The translations under genes were made by a program, and so were the position numbers. The notes below the pieces were generated by a model. That model made no database searches. It was not told where the DNA came from and saw nothing but the letters and a program-made list of their open reading frames with translations. 64,000 bases of DNA from Deltaproteobacteria bacterium (GTDB taxonomy: Bacteria; Myxococcota; Myxococcia; Myxococcales; SZAS-1), in contig JAFEBB010000017.1 in the NCBI GenBank assembly GCA_018266075.1, forward strand, positions 57,316 through 121,315. Reading direction: 5' to 3'. This document shows positions 42,818 through 52,690 of this stretch, one piece after another; position 1 is the first letter of the stretch; each line of letters starts with the position of its first letter.

Positions 42818-44389
42818 GTGCCAAACGACCAAGCCCATCCTCCGCGACGCGCACTGAATCAGGTCGCCGCGTTTCAGTACGTCACAGTCGAGAACGCACC
42901 GACTTACCGCGCAATCATGCAGGTGTTCTTTGACGCGCGGCAGCGGTACGTCATCGAGCTCCGGGGCAGCGAGGTGCTTGAGCTGCTGAGGGCCTCAACC
43001 AATCACTTCGAACTCGCCGACGAAGCTGCGCTCGACTACCACCTTGGACAGCTGGTCACCTGGGGCAACCTGGCGCACGCACATGACCCCGGCGCAGTTT
43101 CGCGCCTCGAAGACTTCTACAAGAGGCGCTTCGTCTACCACCTAACATCGGTCGGCGAGGCCGCCCATCGTGCGGTGCTCGAGGTCGAGGCCACCGCTGG
43201 GCGCTCGGGTTCGCTGCAATCGACGATGCTCGCCAAGATCCGCGACGCGCTCGTCGAGCTGGCGCGCCAAGGTGCCGAGGCTGCTCCGTCGGCCGACGTC
43301 GTCTTCGGGCTGCTGCACGATCTCCAAGCGGCTTTCGGCACCCTCACAGAGGAAGCCAACCATTTCATCTCGGAGATCGATCGCTCGGACACCGGCCCCG
43401 CCGCCGAGGAGCGCTTCCTGCTCTACAAGCAGGCCCTCCTCGCCTACATCTCACGCTTCATCGAGCAACTGCGCAGACTCGGTACCGAGATCCGCACCGC
43501 AATCGAAGCCGTTGACGCCGCTGGCTCGGCCCGGCTTATCGACCTCGCCTCTCGCTCAAACGACCTGCCCCCTTCGCTAGGTCACGGAGACCCCGCGGCC
43601 CGCTGGCGAGACGAACAGCAACAGCGCTGGGCCGGTATGCGCGCATGGTTCGCCGGGGATCGCTCGACTGGCTCGGCGCCGACCGTCGAGCGCCTCGCTC
43701 AGGTTGCCCGAGATGCGGTCATTTCGCTCACGCGCACTTTGATGCGCCTCAACGAAAGGCGCACGCGGCCTGTCGATCGCGCCGCCGACTTCCGTACTCT
43801 CGCCCGCTGGTTCGCGCGCGCTTCGGACGACGGAGCCGCGCACGTGCTGTGGCGCTCCGCGTTTGGGCTTGCCGCCGCGCGCCACTTCGTTCTCGTCGAC
43901 GATGACCCCGATCTCGTCGCTGCGAACACTTCGTGGTGGGATGCGCCGCCCGTCGAAATTCCTGTTCGCCTTCGCACCCACGGTGCGTTGCCCACAGCCG
44001 GGCGTCCCTCCCAGGTTCCAAATCACGAGCTAGCCCGCCAGTGGATTGCGCAGAAGCGCCGCCGCGAACAGGCAGTGCTGCAGGAGGCATTGCGGCGTTT
44101 TTCCGGCCGCGGCCCGCTCACCATCTCCGGCATGCATGCGCTCACCGAGCCGGAGTTCGAGGTGTTTCTCACCTTCATCGACGAGGCACTCACTTCTCCG
44201 CGGCAGCCCGACGGTTCGCGGGTGGCCCGCAGCTCCGACGGCCGCTTCCGTATCACCCTCGTTCAACCTCCGGGCGACACGCTGCTGGTGAGAGTGGAAA
44301 CACCCGTGGGCCACCTGTACTGCGCCGACTACCGCATTCAGGTCGACGAAGCGTCTGCCGCGCGGCCCACCGCTGAGGCTTCCCGATGA
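42818..44389 (+). CDS. jetA: Wadjet subunit JetA (DUF2397/TIGR02677 type)
   Basis: 523 residues from a GTG after AAGGTGG. The longer frame upstream reads through GC-rich non-coding DNA. It opens with FQYVTVENAPTYRAIMQVFF and contains a winged-helix part (LDYHLGQLVTWGNLAHAHDP). A long helical middle and a C-terminal wing follow. In Wadjet, JetA is the kleisin that bridges the SMC-like JetC dimer. The full set of four overlapping genes and the sequence types suggest type II Wadjet, which closes on and cuts circular plasmid DNA. It overlaps jetB by ATGA. Confidence 0.88.
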   Translation: MPNDQAHPPRRALNQVAAFQYVTVENAPTYRAIMQVFFDARQRYVIELRGSEVLELLRASTNHFELADEAALDYHLGQLVTWGNLAHAHDPGAVSRLEDFYKRRFVYHLTSVGEAAHRAVLEVEATAGRSGSLQSTMLAKIRDALVELARQGAEAAPSADVVFGLLHDLQAAFGTLTEEANHFISEIDRSDTGPAAEERFLLYKQALLAYISRFIEQLRRLGTEIRTAIEAVDAAGSARLIDLASRSNDLPPSLGHGDPAARWRDEQQQRWAGMRAWFAGDRSTGSAPTVERLAQVARDAVISLTRTLMRLNERRTRPVDRAADFRTLARWFARASDDGAAHVLWRSAFGLAAARHFVLVDDDPDLVAANTSWWDAPPVEIPVRLRTHGALPTAGRPSQVPNHELARQWIAQKRRREQAVLQEALRRFSGRGPLTISGMHALTEPEFEVFLTFIDEALTSPRQPDGSRVARSSDGRFRITLVQPPGDTLLVRVETPVGHLYCADYRIQVDEASAARPTAEASR

Positions 44390-45573
44390 GCCGGCTTTCG
44401 TCAGTGATGGAAGCAGAGCGTGCCGGCGAGCGCTCCCGTGCGCTGAAGCATCTGCTCGCCCACCCCCTAACTCTCTCAGCGAATTCACCCGAGGCCTTCG
44501 CGGCGATCGCGCGCCATCGCGAGTACCTTACCGCATGGTTCGCTGATCACCCCGGCTGGAAGCTCTCTGTGGACGTGCCCGGCGGTTTCGCGCGGCTCCA
44601 CAAAGTTCCCTTCGGTACGAGTGCGACGCGAGCCGCCCAGCCCTCCGGTCGCTCCGAATTCGACCGGCGGCGCTACACCCTCTTCTGTCTAGCGCTTGCA
44701 GCTTTCAACGAGATCGGCGCCCAGACAACGTTGATGACGCTCGCGCAGCGCGTCGAGGAACTCTCAATCGAAGAAGAAGGAGCGATCGAACCGTTCGAGA
44801 CCACCTCGGGGCATGAGCGCCGCGCATTTGTCGACGCGCTACGCCTGCTAATGGAGCTGGGCGTGCTACGCGTTCGGGAAGGCGATACTGACCGCTATGC
44901 CTTGTCACGCGAGACGGACGCCCTGTTCGATGTGAATGATCGGGTGCTCGCCCATCTCCTGTCGTCTCCGATTCCGCCGGCGTTTGCCTCCGGACCGCAA
45001 GAGCTGCTCGACGAGGTGTTCCCCGACACCGAGGAGGGACAGCGGCAGCGGCATCGCATGACCGTCTTTCGCCGCTTGCTCGACGATCCGGTGCTCTATT
45101 TCGAAGACTTGGAAGCCGATGCCGTCGACTGGCTCGATCATGCCCGGGGATGGCTATACCGAGTGCTCGAGCACGACGCCGGCTTCACGGTCGAGAAGCG
45201 CGCCGAGGGGCTCTGTGCGTTGGACCCTTCCTCAATAACTTCCGACACGTCTTTTCCTGACGGCGGCTCGACCGCGAAACACGCTGCGCTCCTCCTTGCG
45301 GAGCAGTGGGTGCGGCTGAATAAGGAGGGCATTGTCAGAATCCGCCGTGCCGACGTTGTCGAGCTCATCCGAAGGCTGCAACGCGACTTCGGCGAGCGCT
45401 GCGGCTGGAGCAAGCAGTATCCACCGGACGACGATGGCTGCGGCCGGCTTGCAGACGAGGCGTTGCGGCTTCTCGAAGCATTCGATTTGGCCAGCGAGAG
45501 CGGCGACGGTTGGCGAGCGCGACCAGCAATCGCGCGGTTCCGGCCTGGTGCTCCCACCCGAAAGGCACCATGA
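44386..45573 (+). CDS. jetB: Wadjet subunit JetB (DUF2398/TIGR02678 type)
   Basis: 395 residues. The segment RRRYTLFCLALAAFNEIGAQ, followed by TTLMTLAQRVEEL and a winged-helix (RRAFVDALRLLMELGVLRVR), is typical of the JetB/KITE-like family. The C-terminal half continues with mixed helix/wing elements (GWLYRVLEHDAGFTVEKRAE). KITE dimers sit on the kleisin and organise the SMC complex. Coupled to both neighbours by ATGA overlaps. Confidence 0.87.
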   Translation: MSRLSSVMEAERAGERSRALKHLLAHPLTLSANSPEAFAAIARHREYLTAWFADHPGWKLSVDVPGGFARLHKVPFGTSATRAAQPSGRSEFDRRRYTLFCLALAAFNEIGAQTTLMTLAQRVEELSIEEEGAIEPFETTSGHERRAFVDALRLLMELGVLRVREGDTDRYALSRETDALFDVNDRVLAHLLSSPIPPAFASGPQELLDEVFPDTEEGQRQRHRMTVFRRLLDDPVLYFEDLEADAVDWLDHARGWLYRVLEHDAGFTVEKRAEGLCALDPSSITSDTSFPDGGSTAKHAALLLAEQWVRLNKEGIVRIRRADVVELIRRLQRDFGERCGWSKQYPPDDDGCGRLADEALRLLEAFDLASESGDGWRARPAIARFRPGAPTRKAP

Positions 45574-48500
45574 GCACTACGGTTCCCGATAGGCTTCCCA
45601 TCGCAGGGGCCACGCGGTGGCAGTTGCTGCGTGCAGGTATCCAAAACGTTTGGGAGTACGACGACCAGCGTTTCATCTTCCATCGCGGCCGCCTGATGCT
45701 GCGCGGCGAGAACGAGTCCGGCAAGAGTAAAGCCCTCGAGGTACTGCTCCCGTTCTTGCTCGACGCCAGCCTCCATCCGCAGCGTCTCGACCCGTTCGGC
45801 TCGACCGCGCGCTCCATGCGATGGAACCTCATCAACGACTCCAACCCGACTGTTACTGTTTCCATCGGCTACGTATGGCTCGAGCTCGGCCGCCAAGGCG
45901 GCGATGGCCCCGAGTACTGGACGATTGGCGCAGGCCTCAAGGCCAGGCGCACTGGCCCTCAGGTGGACGACTGGTACTTCGCGACCTCGCGCCGAGTGGA
46001 TGAGGACCTGAAGCTGGTCGACGCGAACCGCACCCCCCTGACGAGGCCCCACCTCACGGCCGCGCTCGGAGGCGAGGGCACCGTGTTTGAAAGCGGCGCC
46101 CACTACCGCCGCGCGCTCAACGAGAAGTTGTTCGGCCTTGGGGCGGACCAGTATTCAGCACTGGTTGACGCGCTTCTCCAGCTACGCAGGCCGCAGCTAT
46201 CAAAGGGGCTGGACCCCGATGAGCTCTCGCGGATTCTTTCGGCGAGCATGCCTCCGCTCGACGCACAGGTGATCGGCTCGTTGGCCGAGGGGTTCGAGCG
46301 GCTCGACCGGCATCGTGACGAGAGAGAAGAATGTCGATCGACGCTGATCTCGGTCCGCGCGTTTCTCGACGTCTACCGCCAGTACGCGGCGGCAATTGCG
46401 AAGGGCCGTGCGCTCGAGGTCACCCGGGCGGACAGTGCGTTCCACGCCGCGCGGGCGAAGCAGAAAGAGGCGGAAGGAAAGCGTGATGCCGCCGTGGCCG
46501 CACTGGCGAGCATCGACGGGCGGATTGAGGAAACCGAAGGCGCGAGCTTGGCGCTAGAAGAGCGGCTGCGGGTTCTGCGCGAGTCCGATGCATATCGCGC
46601 AGTCTCGGAGCTCGAGAACGCCGAGCGACAGGCGCACCTGTGGAAGACTTCCTCCGAGCGGTCGCGAGGGGCCCGCAGTGACGGCGAAGCTCGCGCTGCA
46701 CGGAAGCAGGAGCACCTCGCCGAGGCGGAGGCGCTCGCAGCCAAGGATGCCGGCGAGCTTGAAACCGAGTCGCGCACCGCGGAGGCAGGCGCCAAGGCCT
46801 GCGATCTGGCAGAGGCGCACGGCGCGATGATTCTCGCGCTGGAGCAGGGCCGCGGCGCCTCCGCTGAAGATACGCTGCGCGCGGCCTTGCGCATACGGGA
46901 AGAGGCCATCGACGCACTGAGAAAACTCGTGCGTCGGCATGAGGAGGCAACGCGGATCCTCGATGCCGCCACCGTGCGCGCAACTGCGGCGGAGCAGCGC
47001 TCACGCGATGCCGACGATGCGGTTCGCCGTGCGGCGAACTCTGAGTCATTGGCTCGCGCGGAGCTCGTCGAGGCAATCGAGGCCTGGGCCGCAGCCTGCC
47101 TTGAGCTGGCCGTCGCCCTGCCTGCGCTTCTCGACTTGCCGCCCGAGCAGATGCGCGGCGCCGCCACAGCGGCCGCGTCTGGCGCGCGCGCTTCGCTCGA
47201 CGAGGCCTTGGCGCGGGCGAGTCTCGAGCACGACACGGCAGCGCTTCACCTGAAGGAAGCCCGTGCGGAGCGCGACGCCCTCGCTACCCAGCGGCACCAG
47301 CCACCTACGGCGCCAGTCTGGCGCGCTCCGCGAGCCTCTACGCGGCCGGGCGCTCCGCTGTACCTCGTGTGCGACTTCGCGGAGCACGTCGATGCGGATG
47401 CGCGCGCGGGACTCGAGGCGGCGCTCGAGGCGGCGGGGTTGCTGGACGCCTGGCTCACGCCCGACGGGGCCGTGCTCGACCCGGAGACCTTCGACAGCAT
47501 GCTGGTCGCGCAACCGGTAGACGACGGGCCTACCCTGACCAGCGTCTTGCGGCCCGTACATGGTGCCGCTGTCACGGTGGAGCGCGTGCGAGCAGTGCTA
47601 GCGTCGGTCGGGCTGGGAGAGAGCAACGCGCGCGCCTGGGTATCGACCGATGGCCAATTCGCGATCGGCCCTCTGCGCGGCTCCTACCAAAAGCAGTCCG
47701 CGGCCTTCATCGGGGCGGCGGCGCGCGAGCGCGCTCGTATCGAGAAGCTCGCCGAGCTGTCCACTCGCGTCGCCCAACTCGAGACGGCGGTTGCTGAACG
47801 GGCGTCTGCCGTCGAAGCGGTGCGTGAGCGGCGCGCGCGACTCGACCAAGAGCTCGCTTCGTTTCCCGACGTCCAGGCGCTGCGCGATGCTCAGGCCGAC
47901 CTGCGGGCCCGGGCCAGCGAGCTCGATGCGGCCCGAGCCACGCACGCCGAGGAGCTCGAGCGCGTGCGGCATGCCGAAGGTGCGCGGGCTCAGGTCGCCC
48001 AGACGCTGTCCGAGCGGGCTGGGAAGGAAGGGCTTCGAGCGTGGATCGACCGCCTCGACGATTTGGTCACGAGGACCGCAGCATGGCAGGCCGAAGCCCT
48101 CACGTTGCTCAGGACCTTCGACCGCGTGAGGCGTTCGCGTGCGGAGGTCGACGTGCGCAAGGCAGAGCTCAGGGATCTGCTGGGCGAGGTCGAGCGGCTT
48201 AAGCAAGCGGCCTTAGACGAGCACCGACAGGCGCTTGAGGCGCAAGCCCGCGTCGACGCGCTGAACGAGACGGTGGGCAAGACACGTGACGACCTGCTTT
48301 CGAACGTGCGTGAAGCGGAAGGCCACCAGTCGCAGATCCGCAAGCAACTGAAGGACTACCGCGAGCAGCAGACCTTGCTGCAGGCAGAGCGGGCGACGCT
48401 CGTGGCCGCGAGCGCGGCCTCCGAGGTGAAGGTGACGGAAGCCGACACAGCACGGCGCGAAGCGGAGCGACACTTCAGGACCGCGGAAGAAAGGGGGTTG

Positions 48501-49574
48501 CTGGCGGTCATCGGCGCGGAAGGCCCCGGGGCCGCCCACGCGTGGAGCTACACGGACGTGCTGTTGACAGCTCGGAAGGTCGATGACGCCACGGCCAAAA
48601 CTGACGCGTCTGACGCGGGACGGGACAAAGCCTGGAACCGCGTCAGCGAGCGGCATCAGGAACTGATGCGCTCGTTGAAGCCCGAGCTCAAAGTGCTCGC
48701 CTCGCAGTTGGACGGAGTGACGGTTTACGAAGCGACTCTGAATGCACGTCGGCTATCGCTGCTCCAGCTCGACGCAGAACTCGAGAACGATCTTCATGAG
48801 CGCGACCGACTCCTGGCCGACGAGGAGCGCAAGCTCTTCGAGTCCTTCCTGACTGGCGAAGCGCACGAGCACTTGCGCGAGCAACTGCGCGAGGCAATCG
48901 GTCTGGTGAAGCGCATGAACCGCCAGCTCGAAGCACACCCAACCTCCTCGGGAATGAAGATGCGGCTGCAGTGGGAGGTTGCTGAAGACGCCGCTCCGGG
49001 TACCCGTCAGGCGGTGGCTCTGCTGTTCAAATCTGGCGAGCTTATGTCCGATGCCGATCGCACCGCGCTGCTCGGTTTCCTGCGACAGCGGCTTGACGAG
49101 GCTCGCGCGGGCGGCGAGGTGGGACACTCGCTTCAGGAGCAATTACTCTCAGTCCTTGACTACAGGCGCTGGCATACATTCGAAGTGCAGTGCCGGGCGG
49201 GCAGCGAGCCGTGGAAGCGACTGACGCGGAAAGTGCACGCCGCCGGCTCGGGTGGACAGAAGGCGGTAATGCTCCACTTGCCGCTGTTCGCTGCGGCTGC
49301 GGCCTTCTACGATTCCGCGCGCACTGGGGCGCCGCGCTTCATCCTTCTCGATGAGGCATTTGCGGGCATCGACCGCAAGACGCGAGGTGAACTCATGGGG
49401 TTGCTCGCTGACTTCGATCTCGACTTCGTGATGACCTCATTCGAGGAGTGGGGCTTCTACCCCCAGCTTGACGGCCTCTCGACGTACCATCTCGCCCGCG
49501 AGAAAGGCATGCGCGGAGTGTACTCCGACTGGTTCGTGTGGAATGGGCTGGAACCGGTGCAGATGCAGACATGA
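45570..49574 (+). CDS. jetC: Wadjet SMC-like ATPase JetC (TIGR02680 type)
   Basis: 1334 residues from the ATG that overlaps the jetB stop. Walker A lies near the N-terminus (LRGENESGKSKALEVLLPFL). Two long coiled-coil arms surround a hinge region near residues 540-690. The C-terminal head has the ABC signature SGGQKAVMLHLPL at about 1225 and Walker B ILLDEAFAGIDRKTRGELMG. Two JetC chains form the DNA-extruding motor that measures plasmid circles. The head motifs look intact, so ATPase activity is expected. Confidence 0.9.
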   Translation: MSTTVPDRLPIAGATRWQLLRAGIQNVWEYDDQRFIFHRGRLMLRGENESGKSKALEVLLPFLLDASLHPQRLDPFGSTARSMRWNLINDSNPTVTVSIGYVWLELGRQGGDGPEYWTIGAGLKARRTGPQVDDWYFATSRRVDEDLKLVDANRTPLTRPHLTAALGGEGTVFESGAHYRRALNEKLFGLGADQYSALVDALLQLRRPQLSKGLDPDELSRILSASMPPLDAQVIGSLAEGFERLDRHRDEREECRSTLISVRAFLDVYRQYAAAIAKGRALEVTRADSAFHAARAKQKEAEGKRDAAVAALASIDGRIEETEGASLALEERLRVLRESDAYRAVSELENAERQAHLWKTSSERSRGARSDGEARAARKQEHLAEAEALAAKDAGELETESRTAEAGAKACDLAEAHGAMILALEQGRGASAEDTLRAALRIREEAIDALRKLVRRHEEATRILDAATVRATAAEQRSRDADDAVRRAANSESLARAELVEAIEAWAAACLELAVALPALLDLPPEQMRGAATAAASGARASLDEALARASLEHDTAALHLKEARAERDALATQRHQPPTAPVWRAPRASTRPGAPLYLVCDFAEHVDADARAGLEAALEAAGLLDAWLTPDGAVLDPETFDSMLVAQPVDDGPTLTSVLRPVHGAAVTVERVRAVLASVGLGESNARAWVSTDGQFAIGPLRGSYQKQSAAFIGAAARERARIEKLAELSTRVAQLETAVAERASAVEAVRERRARLDQELASFPDVQALRDAQADLRARASELDAARATHAEELERVRHAEGARAQVAQTLSERAGKEGLRAWIDRLDDLVTRTAAWQAEALTLLRTFDRVRRSRAEVDVRKAELRDLLGEVERLKQAALDEHRQALEAQARVDALNETVGKTRDDLLSNVREAEGHQSQIRKQLKDYREQQTLLQAERATLVAASAASEVKVTEADTARREAERHFRTAEERGLLAVIGAEGPGAAHAWSYTDVLLTARKVDDATAKTDASDAGRDKAWNRVSERHQELMRSLKPELKVLASQLDGVTVYEATLNARRLSLLQLDAELENDLHERDRLLADEERKLFESFLTGEAHEHLREQLREAIGLVKRMNRQLEAHPTSSGMKMRLQWEVAEDAAPGTRQAVALLFKSGELMSDADRTALLGFLRQRLDEARAGGEVGHSLQEQLLSVLDYRRWHTFEVQCRAGSEPWKRLTRKVHAAGSGGQKAVMLHLPLFAAAAAFYDSARTGAPRFILLDEAFAGIDRKTRGELMGLLADFDLDFVMTSFEEWGFYPQLDGLSTYHLAREKGMRGVYSDWFVWNGLEPVQMQT

Positions 49575-50797
49575 AGTTAGAAGCGCTCGAACCGCTCCGC
49601 CCGATGTTGGCGCAAGTGCGCGACGCGCTCGAGGCCCGCGGCGTTGACCGTGCGCGGACCTTGACCCTGAACGAGCTGTCTGCGGCCCAGCGTCGCGTAC
49701 TCGCCGACCTCTGCGGTTGGCCAGAGGTTCCAAGCGGCCCCAGGGTAAAGCTCTCTCTCGCGAAGCTGGATGCGGCCCTTCGCGACAGCGCCGTTGGTGT
49801 CGGGCTCGTCGATGCGGTGACCGCGATGTTTGGACCACTCGCTGATCGCCGGGCGGAGCGAGCGAAGACCCTCGCTGCGCGGGAGACCATTTGGGCGACG
49901 GCACGCCAGCGAATCGAGATGCGCCCGGCCCTGCTAGCTTGGCTGGAGGATCTTCGCGCGCACGGCCGGGCGGCCCGCGCCGCGACTTTGTCGCGCACGA
50001 GCGAAGATGTGATTCTCGACCGTGCGCTCGCTGTCGTCGCCAGGCTTCCGGCCAGCGGAATGCTGCTTCCGATCTTTGCGCTCGATGTGCTGGGCGATGC
50101 GCATGCGCTCGATGCGGGCGAGCCACTGTCAGCGCTCGTCTTGCGAGCGGCAGCGGCGCTGACCTCTTCTCCGCTTCCATCGAATGCGGTGCAGAGGCGC
50201 CGACTCTGGGCCGACGTTGGCGTCGCCTGCGATTCACTATCGGCCGATGTCTTGAGCCTAGGTCTCAAGCCTCCAGGAGACGGACTGCTTTCACGGCACC
50301 TACGTGAGGCTTCGGCGGAAGGGGTTCCACGGCGCACGACGCTGGGTGAGCTGTCGGGCACCCGCGTCACCATTGCGCCGGGGGCGACGGTGTTCATATG
50401 CGAGAACCCCAGCGTGGTGGCTGCGGCAGCGGAATGCCTCGGCGCTCGGGTGCAGCCCTTGGTGTGCGTGGAGGGAGTCCCGTCGACGGCGGGGCTGAAA
50501 CTTCTGAGCGACTTGAGTGCTGGGGGCGCAGAGCTTCGATTCCACGTCGATTTCGACTGGGGAGGGTTGCGCATCGGCAACGTATTATTGGAGCACCTGC
50601 CTGCGGCCAAGCCCTGGCGCCTGTCCGCAGCCGACTACGAGCGCTCCGTCACATTGCGGCGTGGAGCCCTCGAACTGGCAGGAGCGCCCGTCGAGGCCCG
50701 ATGGGACAAGGATCTCCGGCCCACGCTCATCCATCACGGGGGCGCCGTCCTAGAGGAGCAGGTGATCAGCGACCTCTTGGCGGACCTCGTAACCTAA
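49571..50797 (+). CDS. jetD: Wadjet nuclease JetD (DUF2399/TIGR02679 type)
   Basis: 408 residues. The N-terminal region is a helical arm. The C-terminal half is a Toprim domain with the acidic metal ligands LVCVEGVPSTAGLKLL and the DFDWGGLRIGNVL pair (about residues 297-335), like topoisomerase VI subunit A and Spo11. JetD cuts the DNA held by the JetABC complex. Residues needed for metal binding are present. It is the last jet gene. zorA begins 84 nt downstream on the same strand. Confidence 0.9.
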   Translation: MKLEALEPLRPMLAQVRDALEARGVDRARTLTLNELSAAQRRVLADLCGWPEVPSGPRVKLSLAKLDAALRDSAVGVGLVDAVTAMFGPLADRRAERAKTLAARETIWATARQRIEMRPALLAWLEDLRAHGRAARAATLSRTSEDVILDRALAVVARLPASGMLLPIFALDVLGDAHALDAGEPLSALVLRAAAALTSSPLPSNAVQRRRLWADVGVACDSLSADVLSLGLKPPGDGLLSRHLREASAEGVPRRTTLGELSGTRVTIAPGATVFICENPSVVAAAAECLGARVQPLVCVEGVPSTAGLKLLSDLSAGGAELRFHVDFDWGGLRIGNVLLEHLPAAKPWRLSAADYERSVTLRRGALELAGAPVEARWDKDLRPTLIHHGGAVLEEQVISDLLADLVT

Positions 50798-50881
50798 CTC
50801 GCCGGGTTATTGGGCGTGACGGTGATCTATGCTCGCGCAGGAAAGCCGACATTCTAGATTCTCGCTCACCTCAGGTCTCGC

Positions 50882-52690
50882 GTGAACCTCAGCTCTTCGA
50901 CGCCAACCACACCTCACGCTGCTCCGCTGCCGGATTGGGTACAACCCGTCTGCGAACTCTTGGTCCAACCTGGGACCGCGTACTTCTTCTGGGTCCTGAT
51001 TCTCGCCGGAACGGGCCTGGCCCTCTGGTACCTGCGACGGCACGCCGCGCCACTCCAGAAGGAGCTCGACGAGGCGCTCCGTGCGGTCGATGCGACCCCC
51101 AAGGGGAATGATTTCTCGAAGAGCTTCGAAGAGCTCCGAACCGAATTCGAGCGCCTTCCCAACCTGTGCCATCTGTGGTCCGAGTTCGAGGAGACGCTCG
51201 ATGTCCGCCACGACAAGCTCGGCGTCGAGCGGGTCTTCAACACGCGCCCGGCCAACGAATTCTTCCACCCTGAGAACGTCGCGGCGGAGCGGGCCAGTAG
51301 CCGGGTTGTCTCGGCGGCGCCGAATCTCCTGGTCGGCATTGGGATCTTCGGCACGTTCCTGGGCCTCGCGGCCGGAGTCCAGTTGGTCGCTCCCGCGCTG
51401 CGTAATGCGCAGAGCGATTTCTCCGCCGCCATCGGCGACCTCCTTGGCGGAGCCTTCCTCGCGTTCTCGAAGTCCGCACTCGCGATCCTGTGCTCCGTCG
51501 TCCTCACGTTGTTCGAGCGCTACGCCCATGGCTCCATCTCGGAGCGGTTCGAGCGGTTGTCTGGCGCTCTCGATGCTCGGCTCACCCTACAGACGCCGGA
51601 GCGCCTCGCGTACGAGCAGCTTGAGCAGCTCCAGGAGCAGACCGATGCGCTGAAGCGGTTCCGGGACGACATCGCGCCGGCCATCGCAGAAGCACTCGAG
51701 ACCCGTGTGGGCCATGCCCTCGCGCCCGCGCTTCAGTCTCTGCTGGACGCGATTCGCGAGCTGCGCGTCGACCGCGAGAACTCGAACGAGAAAATGCTCA
51801 GCCACATCGTCGAAGAGTTCCGGCAGAGCATGACCTCCGCAGCCGGGAGCGAGCTCAAAGAGATGGCTCGGTCCGTGGGGCAGCTTCAGACAGTGCTGGC
51901 ACGCACCAGCGAAGCGATCGAGAGCTCGCAGCGGCACGCGGAAGCGTCTAACACCCGCCTCACCGAGGGGCTCGAGCAGACACTCGAGCTTGTCCGGACC
52001 GGCATTCGCGGCGAGCTGGAGTCCCTATCGCACAACGTTCAGCACGCCCTGGCATCGTCTGCGGAATCACTCTCCACGCACCTCGCGCAGGGAGGCGAAG
52101 CCCTGAGCCGCCAGGCCTCGTTGCAGGCACAGAACTTCGGAATCGCCGTCCAGCGGCTCGAAGCCCTGATGTCGGGCTGGCAGGGCACACTGGCCGGGAC
52201 CCAGGAGATGCTCGAGCGCATGCAGCAGGCGACAGCGGCGGTTGATGGCGCCTACGCGAACTTCCGGAGCACAGCGCTCCAGCTCCAGGAGACAAGCCAC
52301 GCAGTCCGCCGGGCCTCGGAGCAGCTTTCAACGGCGGCCGGCGCCCAGCAGACGTCCAGCGAGCACATCGTTCGCGCCGCAGAAGATGTGGGTCGGAGCC
52401 TGGCCGTCGCGCAAGCGAGCTGGGAGGAGTACCAGAAGCGGTTCGAGACCATTGACACTCAGCTCGCGAACGTCTTCCAACGCCTTGACGAAGGGCTCGG
52501 GCGCTACAGCCAAAACGTAGCCGAGTATTTCCGCGGGCTCGAGGGTCACATGGTCACCGCCACCGACAAGCTCAGTAACGTCGTGGGCGCGCTCTCCGAG
52601 GACATCGCCGACCTACCGCTGGAGGTGAAAAACCTCGGCGCCCACATCGAGAGATTCGAGCGGGCGATGGGCAACGGTGTCCGGCGGTGA
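50882..52690 (+). CDS. zorA: Zorya ZorA, MotA/ExbB-like channel with long tail
   Basis: 602 residues from a GTG. Three membrane helices are visible: near 34-51 (YFFWVLILAGTGLALWYL), around 148-170 (LLVGIGIFGTFLGLAAGVQL) and around 187-215 (FLAFSKSALAILCSVVLTLF). A cytoplasmic tail of nearly 400 residues follows, mostly coiled coil (residues 230-600). ZorA pentamers surround ZorB to form an ion-driven rotary motor whose tail signals phage infection. This gene begins the Zorya operon. Confidence 0.92.
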   Translation: MNLSSSTPTTPHAAPLPDWVQPVCELLVQPGTAYFFWVLILAGTGLALWYLRRHAAPLQKELDEALRAVDATPKGNDFSKSFEELRTEFERLPNLCHLWSEFEETLDVRHDKLGVERVFNTRPANEFFHPENVAAERASSRVVSAAPNLLVGIGIFGTFLGLAAGVQLVAPALRNAQSDFSAAIGDLLGGAFLAFSKSALAILCSVVLTLFERYAHGSISERFERLSGALDARLTLQTPERLAYEQLEQLQEQTDALKRFRDDIAPAIAEALETRVGHALAPALQSLLDAIRELRVDRENSNEKMLSHIVEEFRQSMTSAAGSELKEMARSVGQLQTVLARTSEAIESSQRHAEASNTRLTEGLEQTLELVRTGIRGELESLSHNVQHALASSAESLSTHLAQGGEALSRQASLQAQNFGIAVQRLEALMSGWQGTLAGTQEMLERMQQATAAVDGAYANFRSTALQLQETSHAVRRASEQLSTAAGAQQTSSEHIVRAAEDVGRSLAVAQASWEEYQKRFETIDTQLANVFQRLDEGLGRYSQNVAEYFRGLEGHMVTATDKLSNVVGALSEDIADLPLEVKNLGAHIERFERAMGNGVRR